From Zeaxanthinibacter sp. PT1 (GTDB taxonomy: Bacteria > Bacteroidota > Bacteroidia > Flavobacteriales > Flavobacteriaceae), in contig NZ_JAQPCN010000003.1 of assembly GCF_028464225.1 (NCBI RefSeq), positions 62,001-126,000 of the forward strand: a stretch of 64,000 nucleotides of DNA, written 5' to 3'. The notes below the pieces were generated by a model. The model had not been told where the DNA came from, did no database searches, and saw only the letters and a list, made by a program, of their open reading frames with translations. Numbering within the stretch: position 1 is the first letter of the stretch; each line of letters starts with the position of its first letter. This document shows, one piece after another, positions 41,322-54,100 of this stretch. A program made the position numbers and the translations under genes.

Positions 41322-44300
41322 ATGGCAATAAAGAGAAATACTCTATTAATATTCCAGGTAGTATGTCTGTGGATCTCATTTGCCGCGTACTCCCAGACTA
41401 CCTTCACAGAAAGTGCTGCTGTCTATGGAATAAACATAGGCGGGAATAAGGACGGTGGTCATGCCTGGGCGGATTATGACCTGGATGGAGATTTTGACCT
41501 GGTGGTGAATACCCAGGGGCCTGGGTACCTGCTCAGGAACGACGGGGGTGTCTTTACAGACCAGACAGCAGCCCTGGCTCCCGACTTCAATAACGGGTCG
41601 CTGGAACGCACGGCACTTTTCGTCGATTTTAATAATGACGGTTACCCCGACATTTTCCGGAATAAACATAATGACATAAGAATCTATCTGCAGGACCCGG
41701 TTACAAACCGCTTCGGAGACGGAGCAGGGGGAACCCTGCCCAGCCAGCAATTTACCTCCTTTACAGATGGAATGAACACTGAAGGGGCGGGGGCACTGGA
41801 TTACGATGGGGATGGGGACCTTGACATATTTGTGGATAACCATAATTTTGGAATAGATATCTTGCAAAATGACGGGAATGGTTTTTTTACCCATGTCACC
41901 CGTAAGACCGACAGCCCTAACCCACCATACAATGCTGCAGATCCAACCACCTGGCCCCTGGGATTGGTACAGGATGCCACCGATGGGGATTATGGTTCTG
42001 CTACGGATTTCAATGATGACGGCTGGGTTGACATTGTGGTGCGAAAGAAAAACCAGGTAGATCTCTTTACTAATGTTGGTGGTACTTTCCAGGACGGTGT
42101 GGATATTGACCAGGCCGATAATGGGAATAAAGGTTCTGTGGCTTTCTATGATTTTGATAATGACGGGGATTTTGATCTCTTCTGGACCGAGAACGGCAGT
42201 AACCAGATTCACCGCAATAACGGGGATGGTACCTGGACTCCCTTGGGCGCAGCAACAGGCATTCCGCTGAGCTTTGCAGGGCAGATTGAAGGTTTGGCCT
42301 GTGGGGACGTGGATAATGACGGTGATATCGATATCTTCCTTACAGGCAGTAGTACTACCAAATTATTCCTCAATCAAATAAATAACGGGGGAGGACCTAT
42401 GTCCTTCATGGATTCCGGACAGGCTTTCAATGTTACTGATGGGCAAGGAAGCTCTTTTGTAGATATAGACCAGGATGGAGACCTGGATATCTATGTCAAC
42501 CGGAAAGGAAACAATAGATTATTTATAAATAACCTGGGCCTAATGAACAGGAACAACCATTTATTCATCAATATAAAGGAAGATCGAGATGAATTGGGGT
42601 TGACAGGTTCGGAAGAACGATTCGGGGTTGGATCTACCGCCAGGATCCTGGACTGTGATGGGAATGTGATTTCCGGGGTCAGGGAGGTGAACGGGGGATA
42701 TGGGCATGGGACCCAGCAACCGGGAATGATTCATTTCGGCTTGCCCGGCGGAGCAATTACTCCCATTGTGGTTGAAGTATCATACCCCAGGACCAGTTCG
42801 GGCAGGGTGATCGTAAGGCAACAGCTGCGGCCAGTGGATTACTTTAACGGGAATATCAACCTGCTGGAGGTCTTTACAGACCTTGCGAACCTGCCCCCGG
42901 TGGCTGAAAACGATTATATCACCGTGGTCCAGGATGGAAATGTAACCTTTGATGCCCTGGCGAACAACGGAGATGGCCCGGATTCAGACCCTGAAGGGGA
43001 ACCCATGGAAGTGATATCGGTAACAGTGCCTGTAAACGGAACTGCGGTGATTAACGGGGATGGAACCATAACCTATACCCCGGACCCCGGGTATTCCGGG
43101 AATGACCAGTTCAGTTATACCATGCGGGATAATTCCAATTGTACGTTTACCGCCGAAGAGGATTCGGCCAACGTATATATCACTATCTCCCCGGATACGG
43201 ACGGCGACCTGATCGCAGATCGCGATGACCTGGACGATGATAACGACGGGATCCCTGATACAGAAGAAATCGGCAAGATCATCAATAATGACCAACCGGA
43301 TTGCGGTGGGGAGACGAACCTGGATTTTTCCCTGGCTCCGACCCTTGAATCCGGGACTGCGCTCACCCAGGGTGCAGTTTACAGGTTCCCGGATGTAACT
43401 ACCGGGACAGACGCCCTGGTAACCATCGTGCAGACTTTTAACGCCACTGTGGCCAATATTGATAACAATGGCAGTGCCGCATCATCCTTTAAACCCCAGA
43501 CCGCCTTTAGTTTCCCGAATACAGGGGACCAGGGATATATCGAATACAAGATGGAGTTCGTGAATTCCGGAGGCACTACCCCTGTGGTGATACCAAGGCT
43601 CTTCATAAATTTCAATGATATTGACGGGGGAGCTAATTATGCCGAGGAGAACTGGGCAGATAATCCCTCAACCTTCACAATCGATAACCCCACCGAACTT
43701 ACGATGGGTACAGATGGGTCATGGGTCGTGGCCACCGGTTCCCTGATTGATCATCCCGGCTCCACCAACTCAGATCCTGAAGTCAACTTCACAGTAAATT
43801 ATAATTCTGTTTCGGTGCTTACCATCCGCGTGGGTGCACTGGCCAGGGTTGATGGTGCTTCTGCAGGTGGACGACAGCACGCTATAGAATTTGCCTGTAT
43901 CAATAATTATGTAAATCCGGAAACCTACGGTATAGACCTGGATTCTGACGGAATTGCCAACCACCTGGACCTGGATAGTGATAATGACGGCATATACGAT
44001 GCCGTGGAAGCCGGCCACGACCGCGGCCATAGCAATGGCGTGGTGAACAGCACCTTTGGACTGAATGGACTTGCAGATATCGTGGAAACCAGCCCGGAAA
44101 GCGGGACCATTAACTATGGGATCACAAATTCTGATGGTACAGATCCCGAGGATTACCTCGATACGGATAGCGATGATGATGGTTGCAGTGATGCCAATGA
44201 AGCCTACAATGATCCTTCAGCAGATGGGGGAGACAATATGTATTACGGTACGGGAACTCTACCGCCTACCGATGCAAGGGGGCGGGTTTCAGCAGCTGCC

Positions 44301-44702
44301 TACCCTGTGCCTTCGGACATCAATACCAATTCGGTTGCAGATCACCAGGAAGCCGGGGCAGCCCCTGTAATCAGCGTACAACCCCCGGATACAGCAGTAT
44401 GTCCGGGCTGTGATACTGTAATTAACGTGCTAGCCGGCAATGCAGATACCTATCAATGGCAGTATTTTGACGGCTCTTCCTGGGTCGATCTCAGCGATTC
44501 CGGTATATATTCCGGCACCCAGACAGCCACCCTGGTATTAAATAATGTGACTGCGGAAAACAACGGTGACCAATACCGGGTTTTAACTGCCAATACCATG
44601 TATATCTGCAGTACTGAAACCTCCACAACAGCTACTTTAATTTTACGAGTAAATACCGTGATATCTAACCGAAGAATTACCTACAGAGTCAACAGAAATT
44701 AG
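41322..44702 (+). CDS. Large secreted protein: FG-GAP/VCBS repeats, UnbV-like and cadherin-like domains, NRRIT C-terminal tag
   Basis: I chose the ATG at 41322 because it starts a signal peptide (MAIKRNTLLIFQVVCLWISF, cleaved after YSQ); an in-frame TTG lies at 41268. The product has 1126 residues. FG-GAP/VCBS propeller repeats (about 25-400, DYDLDGDFDLVVN, DFNNDGYPDIF) are followed by an ASPIC/UnbV-like domain (410-510), a cadherin/Ig-like domain (527-625, GTAVINGDGTITYTPDPGY) and TSP3 repeats. Next comes the 450-residue module shared with the 36751 product, a final Ig-like domain (about 1012-1110) and the tail TVISNRRITYRVNRN. FG-GAP/UnbV proteins are generally extracellular binding proteins. 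The target here is unknown. Confidence 0.85.
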   Translation: MAIKRNTLLIFQVVCLWISFAAYSQTTFTESAAVYGINIGGNKDGGHAWADYDLDGDFDLVVNTQGPGYLLRNDGGVFTDQTAALAPDFNNGSLERTALFVDFNNDGYPDIFRNKHNDIRIYLQDPVTNRFGDGAGGTLPSQQFTSFTDGMNTEGAGALDYDGDGDLDIFVDNHNFGIDILQNDGNGFFTHVTRKTDSPNPPYNAADPTTWPLGLVQDATDGDYGSATDFNDDGWVDIVVRKKNQVDLFTNVGGTFQDGVDIDQADNGNKGSVAFYDFDNDGDFDLFWTENGSNQIHRNNGDGTWTPLGAATGIPLSFAGQIEGLACGDVDNDGDIDIFLTGSSTTKLFLNQINNGGGPMSFMDSGQAFNVTDGQGSSFVDIDQDGDLDIYVNRKGNNRLFINNLGLMNRNNHLFINIKEDRDELGLTGSEERFGVGSTARILDCDGNVISGVREVNGGYGHGTQQPGMIHFGLPGGAITPIVVEVSYPRTSSGRVIVRQQLRPVDYFNGNINLLEVFTDLANLPPVAENDYITVVQDGNVTFDALANNGDGPDSDPEGEPMEVISVTVPVNGTAVINGDGTITYTPDPGYSGNDQFSYTMRDNSNCTFTAEEDSANVYITISPDTDGDLIADRDDLDDDNDGIPDTEEIGKIINNDQPDCGGETNLDFSLAPTLESGTALTQGAVYRFPDVTTGTDALVTIVQTFNATVANIDNNGSAASSFKPQTAFSFPNTGDQGYIEYKMEFVNSGGTTPVVIPRLFINFNDIDGGANYAEENWADNPSTFTIDNPTELTMGTDGSWVVATGSLIDHPGSTNSDPEVNFTVNYNSVSVLTIRVGALARVDGASAGGRQHAIEFACINNYVNPETYGIDLDSDGIANHLDLDSDNDGIYDAVEAGHDRGHSNGVVNSTFGLNGLADIVETSPESGTINYGITNSDGTDPEDYLDTDSDDDGCSDANEAYNDPSADGGDNMYYGTGTLPPTDARGRVSAAAYPVPSDINTNSVADHQEAGAAPVISVQPPDTAVCPGCDTVINVLAGNADTYQWQYFDGSSWVDLSDSGIYSGTQTATLVLNNVTAENNGDQYRVLTANTMYICSTETSTTATLILRVNTVISNRRITYRVNRN
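44655..44699 (+). other. Sequence encoding C-terminal NRRIT tag, copy 4
   Basis: Codons for TVISNRRITYRVNRN directly before the stop, after the strand TLILRVN. Confidence 0.8.
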
Positions 44703-45178
44703 TCCCGACTCAAGGCTGTAGTTCATCGAATTTATACTCTGAATTGCCGGGAGATCACCCATCGTGAAGTATTGCAATAGTGGCCCTCATCGACCAACGA
44801 AACGGTCTGTAAAATGAAACAAAAATTAAACAAAACCTCAACTTTTCGCTGCTTGACCGTCTTAAAGGCTACTTACACAACAATTATTTTCCTAGGGTAA
44901 GCATACGGTTAAATTTGTATGGTATAAATAAATTGGACGTGAACCCCCTGAGTTTAACTCGGTTCGGAACATGACCAAACGTTGAAAAACTGAACCGACA
45001 TTATGAAGTATCAACCAACCAAAATCTTCGCTGCATTAAAAAGACCGGCGAACCGCTCAAATCAAGCTGCCTGGAAATGGCATCGCATTCCTTCTAAGTC
45101 GAGCTGGATTCAGCAAAATTTCGGTACAATTTGTTCAGCCTGAGTTACAGGCCGGGATAGGGTAATTTCGAGAACAAA
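44703..45178. other. Long intergenic region and leader of the giant repeat-protein gene
   Basis: About 476 bp. It contains copy 5 of the shared promoter element at 44873-44917, then a predicted leader of roughly 255 nt. A 46-codon frame inside the leader (45003-45143, starting MKYQPTKIFAAL) has no recognised product. No terminator with a good T-run was found after the 44702 stop. Confidence 0.6.
44873..44917 (+). promoter_or_regulatory. Shared promoter element, copy 5
   Basis: TTACACAACA (44873-44882), 27 bp, then TAAATTTG (44910-44917), a perfect TAnnTTTG box. It would drive the operon 45179-55720-57728 with a long leader. Confidence 0.6.
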
Positions 45179-48100
45179 ATGAATTTGAAGATTAAGAGTA
45201 CAAGTAAAGATATGACCATGGGTAAGAAGATATTATTTCTATTGCTTCTGATATCCGGGACAGTATTCGCGCAGACTACGGTCAGCTTGCAGGATCAATG
45301 CAACTGTGAAGTCTTAAGCGGAACTGCTGTAACCTCCCCCGGGGCTGCCACCCCAACAGGTGCCGACGTAGGCGACATCTACGTGAACACCAACACCGGT
45401 ATCATTTATTTCTGGGATGGGAATTCCTGGGAACTGACATCCTCCGATGATCAGCAACTCCAAAGTTTCAGCTTTAACCCTGCTTCCAGGATACTATCCT
45501 TACAGATAGAGAATGGCAATACGGTTACCGTGGATCTCTCCTTTCTTAACAATACAGGTACGGATGACCAGGTGGCCTCTGAAGTACTCTATAACAATAC
45601 GGTTTCCGGTCTGCTGGCAGGTAATGTACAGGAAGCGCTTGACGAGATAAACGCTGCTACGTCTAATGTTGCATTAGTTGATAATAGTGACGGCACATAC
45701 ACTTTTACCGATGCCGATGGCACGGTTACAGTCATTTCAGATACGTCGATCTCTACCCTCACAGACAATGGTGATGGTACCTACACGTATACAGACGAAT
45801 CTAATACCGTACAGACCATTGATACCAATGCGTCCAGTAATCCATATGATAATACTGTTTCCGGATTATTCGCAACCAATGTACAGGCTGCGATCGATGA
45901 GGTGAATGCTGCTGCGGGTACGGTTGCCCTGGTTGATAATGGAGATGGTACTTATGATTTCACAGATGCTTCGGGCAACGTAACTACCATTACTGATACT
46001 TCGATTTCTACCCTGGTGGATAACGGGGACGGAAGTTTTACGTATACGGCAGAAGATGGTACTGTGACCATTTTTACGGAGAGCCTTACCACTTTGGTGG
46101 ATAACAATGACGGTACGTTTACCTATACTAACGAGGACGGCACCCCGCAACTGGTGAGGAAAGCCGATATGATCGATAATTTTGACGGCACCTATACCTT
46201 CACCAATTTTGGTGGAACTACGCTGAACATCAATACCAATGCGATCAGTAATCCATACGATAATACGGTATCCGGTCTGTTTGCGACCAATGTACAGGCC
46301 GCTATCGATGAGGTGAATGCCGCCGCAGGTACTGTAGCTTTAATAGATAACGGTGATGGAACTTATGATTTTACCGATGCTTCGGGAACAGTTACAACAA
46401 TAACCGATACCTCTATCTCTACCTTACTGAATAACGGTGACGGCACTTATACGTATACCGATGAGAGCGGGGCGACCCAGTCTATCGATACCAATGCATC
46501 GAGCAATCCCTATGATAATACCACTTCCGGCTTACTGGCTGTAAACGTTCAGGACGCTATCGATGAAGTGAATGCCGCCGCAGGAACTGTAGCTTTAGTA
46601 GATAATGGTGACGGAACCTACGATTTTACGGATGCTTCCGGGACAGTGACTACCATCACGGATACCTCTATCTCTACACTGGTGGATAACGGCGATGGGA
46701 GTTTTACCTATACCGCGGAAGACGGAACCGTTACTATTTTCACGGAAACCCTTACGACCCTGGTAGATAACAATGATGGGACTTTTACCTACACCAACGA
46801 GGATGGAACGCCTCAATTGGTCAGGAAAGCCGATATGATCGATAATTTTGACGGCACCTATACCTTTACCAATTTTGGTGGAACTACCCTTAACATCAAT
46901 ACCAATGCCATCAGCAACCCTTATGACAATACGGCTTCGGGTCTTTTGGCGACCAATGTGCAGTCGGCCATCGACGAGGTGAACGCTGCTGCAGACACTG
47001 TGGCCTTAGTGGACAACGGGGATGGTACTTACGACTTTACGGATGCAGCCGGGAATGTGACTACCATTACCGATACTTCGGTTTCTACCTTAGTGAACAA
47101 TGGAGACGGTACTTATACCTATACCGATGAGAGCGGGGCAACCCAGTCTATCGACACTAATGCCAGTAGCAATCCTTATAACAACGCTATCTCCGGCCTG
47201 GCAGCGACCAATGTGCAGTCGGCCATCGACGAGGTGAACGCAGCTGCGGGTACTGTCGCCCTTGTGGACAATGGGGATGGAACCTACGATTTTACCGATG
47301 CTTCGGGAACAGTTACAACAATAACCGATACCTCTATCTCTACCTTAGTGAATAACGGTGACGGGACTTATACTTATACCGATGAGAGCGGGGCAACCCA
47401 GTCTATCGACACTAATGCCAGTAGCAACCCTTATAACAACGCGATCTCCGGCCTGGCTGCCACCAATGTACAAGCGGCTATTGACGAGGTGAACGCTGCT
47501 GCGGGCACTGTTGCCCTGGTGGATAATGGAGATGGTACTTACGATTTCACGGATGCCGCAGGTAATGTGACCACTATTTCTGATACTTCGGTTTCTACCC
47601 TGGTGAACAATGGGGACGGAACCTATACCTATACCGACGAGACCGGGGCAACCCAGTCTATCGATACTAATGCCAGTAGCAACCCTTATAACAACGCGAT
47701 CTCCGGCCTGGCAGCGACCAATGTACAGTCGGCCATCGACGAGGTGAATGCTGCTGCAGGTACTGTTGCCCTTGTGGATAATGGAGACGGAACATATGAC
47801 TTCACGGATGCTTCTGGCAACGTGACTACCATTACCGATACCTCGATCTCTACCCTGGCGGATAACGGGGACGGAAGTTTTACGTATACGGCAGAAGATG
47901 GTGCAGTGACCATATTTACTGAAAGCCTTACCACTTTGGTGGATAACAACGACGGTACGTTTACCTACACCAACGAGGACGGCACCCCTCAACTGGTGAG
48001 GAAAGCCGATATGATCGATAATTTTGACGGCACGTATACCTTTACCAATTTTGGGGGTACGACGCTGAACATCAATACCAATGCCATCAGTAACCCCTAT

Positions 48101-51100
48101 GACAATACGGCTTCGGGTCTTTTGGCAACAAATGTGCAGTCGGCCATCGACGAAGTAAACGCTGCTGCAGGCACTGTGGCCTTAGTGGACAACGGGGACG
48201 GTACTTACGACTTTACGGATTCAGCCGGGAATGTGACTACTATTACAGATACATCGATATCTACTATGGTCGATAACGGTAATGGTACGTATACCTATAC
48301 CGATGAGACAGGGGCTTTCCAAATTCTCAATACAAACGCCTCTAGCAACCCATATAATAATCTGTTCTCAGGCTTAACAGCTACAAATGTACAGGCGGCC
48401 ATCGATGAGGTAAATGCTGCTGCGGGAACGGTAGCCTTAGTGGATAATGGTGACGGAACCTACGAATTTACTGATGCTTCCGGTGCAGTCACTACCATCA
48501 CTGATACCTCTATTTCGACCCTGGTCAATAATGGGGACGGAACTTATACTTATACCGATGAGAGCGGAGCCACTCAGTCTATCGACACGAACGCGTCCAG
48601 CAACCCCTATAACAACGCGATCTCCGGTTTAGCGGCTACCAATGTACAGGCGGCTATTGACGAGGTGAACGCTGCCGCGGGGACTGTTGCCCTGGTGGAT
48701 AACGGGGATGGCACGTACGATTTTACGGATGCCGCAGGTAATGTGACCACTATCTCTGATACCTCGGTTTCTACCCTGGTGGATAATGGGGACGGGACAT
48801 TCTCCTACACTAATGAAGTGGGTGCGGTTGTTACAATAAACATGGATGATGCGGATGCTGATCCTACCAATGAATATAATACAGCTGCCGGTATTAGTGC
48901 GGGTATCTTGGAAATAATTGATGGCGGAGGAACGCTCTCAACCAATTTAATAAGTTCCGAAGCTAGAAATGATATTAAAGTAGGAGCAGATGGAGCACTC
49001 TATTTAAATGTTGATGATGCCAAAAATGAAACGATTACCAATCTTGTGGATAATAATAATGGAAGTTTTACCTATACTAATGAAAAAGGTCCTAAAACCA
49101 CAATCTGGAAAGCTGATATAATTGATAATGGAAATGGAACCTTAACATTTACCAATAACGATAATTCGGACGTTCTTCTAGATTTTACTGCATTTGGAAT
49201 TTTATATGATAATTCCATTTCAGGATTATTAGCAAATAATACCCAAGATGCTATCGATGAACTTTCCGCAGGAAGTACAGACGATCAGAACCTGACCGGT
49301 GCTACGCTGGATGGAGCAAATGTATTGACCATAGGTATCGAAAATGGATCTTCTACCACAGTAGATCTTTCCAGCCTGGATAACAGCGGAACTGACGACC
49401 AGCTTATTACTACTACAGGAGCTGCGGGTAACCTTACTATAGAAGGTGGCAATTCCCTGACTCTGAATGTGGATGATGCGGATGCTGATCCTGCGAACGA
49501 ATTCAATACGGGAATTGCAACCACTGCGGGAGCTCTTGAAGTCACTGATGGTGGCGGAACCGTATCGGCCAACTTGGTAAGTGCTGATGCCAACAACGAT
49601 ATTGTAGCCGGTACAGACGGGGCGCTTTACCTGAATGTAGCCTCGGTTTCCATGGCGGAAACGGTTACTAACCTGGTAGACAACGGTAACGGCACTATCA
49701 CCTATACCAATGAAGATGGTACGCCACAAACTGTGAATAAGGCAGATATCACGGACAATGGTGATGGAACTTACCAGTTCACCAACAATGATGGATCTGA
49801 TGTGCTCCTGGATACCAGGGCCAACACCAACCCATATGATAATACAGCTTCCGGACTTCTGGCTACCGATGTACAGGCGGCCATCGATGAGGTAAATGCT
49901 GCTGCAGGTACTGTGGCCTTAGTGGATAATGGGAACGGCACTTACGACTTTACGGATGCAGCCGGGAATGTGACCACCATTACAGATACCTCGGTTTCTA
50001 CCCTGGTCGATAATGGAGATGGAACTTACACTTATACGGATGAGACCGGTGCGACCCAGTCTATCAACACCAATGCCAATAGCAATCCTTATGACAATAC
50101 CACTTCAGGTCTTGTCGCTACCGATGTACAGGCGGCTATCGACGAGGTGAATGCTGCTGCGGGAACCGTTGCTTTAGTGGATAACGGGGACGGGACATAC
50201 AACTTTACGGATGCAGCCGGGAATGTGACCACCATCACCGATACTTCTATTTCTACCCTAACAGATAATGGAGACGGAAGTTTTACCTATACCGCGGAAG
50301 ACGGAGCAGTCACCATTTTTACGGAGACCCTGACTACCCTGGTGGATAACGCGGACGGGACCTTTACCTATACCAACGAGGATGGTACCGCGCAGATGGT
50401 TCGTAAGGCCGATATGATCGATAATTTTGACGGGACCTACACCTTTACCAATTTTGGTGCTACGCTCCTCAATATTGACACCAATGCAGCGAGCAACCCA
50501 TATGACAATACTGCTTCCGGCCTCCTGGCAACAGATGTGCAGGCAGCCATTGACGAAGTAGTTTCGGGAAGTTCTGATGATCAGAACCTGACCGCTGCTA
50601 CCCTGGATGGAAGTAATTTATTGACCATTGATATTGAGAACGGCGGTTCTACCTCTGTAGACCTGTCCAGCCTGGATAACCCCGGGACAGATGACCAGAC
50701 GGCCGCAGAGGTCACTTATGATAATACGGCATCCGGCTTACTGGCTGCCGATACCCAGGCTGCCATTGACGAGATCGTGGCGAATAGCTCGGATGATCAG
50801 CAGATATCTACTACCGGTGCAGCTGGTAACATTACCATAGAAGATGGAAACACTTTAAATCTTAATGTAGACGATGCAGATGCAGACCCTGCCAATGAAT
50901 TTAACACAGGATCCGGAATTACTGCAGGTGCTTTGGAGATCACTGATGGGGGCGGAACAGAATCCGTGAACCTGATCAGTGCTGATGCCAACAACGATAT
51001 AACATCAGGAACTGATGGTGCCCTGTATCTTAACGTTGCTTCTGTAACTATTTCAGAAACGGTAACCAATATTGTGGACAACACCGACGGCACCTTTACC

Positions 51101-54100
51101 TATACCAACGAGAGTGGTGCAGCGCAGACGATCAGCAAGGCCGATGTTACAGATAATGGTGACGGTACTTACACCTTTACCAACAATGACGGTTCTGATG
51201 TAGTGATCAATACTGTTGATGCCGATTCAGATACTACCAACGAATTACAGACCATTTCCAGGGCGGGAACTGATGTTACCCTTTCTGATGGTGGAGGAAC
51301 TATTTCTATAGCGGATAACGATAACGATTCAACCAATGAGATTGAACTGCCGGTGGGCGGGGCAGGAGGGCAAGTACTGTCTACGGACGGTGCGGGGAAC
51401 TACTCCTGGATCAATGATAATGGAGGAACGGACGATCAGACTGCAGCCGAGGTTACTTATGATAATACTACTTCCGGCTTGCTGGCTGGGAATACCCAGG
51501 ATGCTATAGATGAAATTGTTTCGACCAGCTCTGACGACCAGAACATCAGTGGTTCTAACCTGACAGGAACTAATCTGACTATAGGGATTGAGAACGGGAC
51601 TTCCGAAGTGATCAGTTTAGCTTCTCTGGTGGATGATGCGGATGCCGACCCGACCAACGAAATTGAACTGCCAGCGGGTGGAACAGGAGGACAGGTATTA
51701 TCCACGGACGGTGCCGGGAATTACTCCTGGATCAACGACAATGGAGGTACGGATGATCAGAACCTGACGGCTGCTACCTTAAATGCCAGTAACATATTAC
51801 AAATCGACATCGAGAATGGAACTTCTACTACGGTAGACCTTTCCAGCCTGGATAACAGTGGTACGGATGACCAGAATATCAGTGGCTCTAACCTGACCGG
51901 AACTGACCTGACCATAGGAATAGAGAACGGAACCTCAGAGGTGATCAGTTTAGCTTCTTTAGTGGATGATGCCGATGCAGACCCGACCAACGAATTCCAG
52001 ACCATTACCAGGGCAGGTACAGATGTTACCCTTTCTGATGGCGGAGGAACTATTTCTATTGCCGATAACGATAACGATTCGACCAACGAGATCGAACTGC
52101 CTGTGGGTGGAGCAGGTGGACAGGTACTATCCACGGACGGTGCCGGGAACTACTCCTGGATCAATGATAACGGGGGAACGGATGACCAGACCGCTGCCGA
52201 GGTTACTTATGACAATAGTACATCCGGCTTATTGGCCGGGAACACACAGGCTGCTATTGACGAGATTGTTTCCACAAGCTCTGACGACCAGAATATCAGC
52301 GGATCCGGTTTATTAGGAACAGTACTGACTATCGGTATTGAGAACGGTGCCAATGAGACTGTAGACCTGGCGACAATCAATACTGATGACCAGACCCTGT
52401 CAACCAGCGGTGCAGCAGGGAATATTTCTATAGAGAATGGAAATACTCTGAACCTGAATGTAGACGATGCTGATGCGGATGCGACAAACGAATTTAACAC
52501 CGGCCTGGGTATGAACGCCGGTTCAGTACAGCTGACCGATGGAGGAGGAACACTTTCTACCAGTCTTATCAGTACGGATGCTAATAACGATATAGCAGCA
52601 GGAACAGACGGGGCATTGTACCTGAATGTAGCTTCGGTAACCATTTCCGAAACGGTTACCAATATCGTGGATAACACTGACGGTACCTTTACCTACACCA
52701 ACGAGAGTGGTGCAGCACAGACGATCAGCAAGGCCGATGTTACGGATAACGGTGACGGCACTTATACCTTTACCAACAATGACGGTTCTGATGTGGTGAT
52801 CAATACTATTGATGCCGATTCGGATGCTGCAAACGAATTACAGACGATTTCGCGTGCCGGTACAGATGTTACCCTTTCTAATGGAGGGGGAACCGTATCC
52901 ATTGCGGATAACGATAACGACTCGACCAACGAAATTGAACTGCCTGCGGGTGGAGCAGGAGGGCAGGTATTGTCTACGGACGGTGCCGGGAACTACTCCT
53001 GGATCAATGATAATGGAGGTACGGACTCGCAGACCTTAAGCCTTGCCGGGAACAACCTGAGCATCAGTAATGGAAATTCTATCGATATCAGTACTATTGA
53101 TACTGATACCGATGACCAGACCTTATCCCTGGCTGGGAATACCCTCTCTATTGCAGACGGGAATAGCGTAGACCTGACACCATTTAACAATAGTGGAACA
53201 GATGACCAGAATATCAGCGGATCCGGATTATTAGGAACAGTACTGACTATTGGTATCGAGAACGGAACCAATGAGACCGTAGACCTGGCAACCATCAATA
53301 CGGATGACCAGGGTGTGGATACCTTTAACTTTAATGGTGTCACTAACCAGCTGACCCTGGAAGTTGAAGCCGACGGCCAGCCTGCTCACGTGGTAGACCT
53401 TTCGGCCCTGGATAACAGTGGAACGGATGACCAGACCTTGTCTACAACCGGTGCAGCGGGGAACATTTCTATAGAAGATGGAAATACCCTGAACCTGAAT
53501 GTGGACGATGCGGATGCCGATGCCGCGAATGAATTACAGACCATTTCCCGCGCCGGTACAGATGTTACCCTTTCTAACGGAGGGGGAACCGTATCTATCG
53601 CAGATAACGATAACGACCCGACCAACGAAATTGAACTGCCGGTAGGCGGGGCAGGAGGACAGGTATTGTCTACGGACGGTGCCGGGAATTACTCCTGGAT
53701 CAATGACAACGGCGGATCGGATGACCAGAACATCAGCGGATCAGGTCTTGCCGGAACGGTACTGACTATCGGTATCGAGAACGGTACCAACGAGACTGTA
53801 GACCTGGCAACAATTAATACAGACGACCAGAATATCAGTGGTTCTAACCTGACGGGAACTAACCTGACCATCGGTATCGAGAACGGGACTTCTGAAGTGA
53901 TCAGTTTAGCTTCTCTGGTGAATGATGCCGATGCAGACCCGACCAATGAAATTGAACTGCCTGCAGGTGGAGCAGGAGGACAGGTATTGTCTACTGACGG
54001 TGCCGGGAATTACTCCTGGATCAATGATAATGGAGGTACGGATTCACAGACCTTAAGTCTTGCCGGGAATAACCTGAGCATAAGTAACGGAAATACTATC

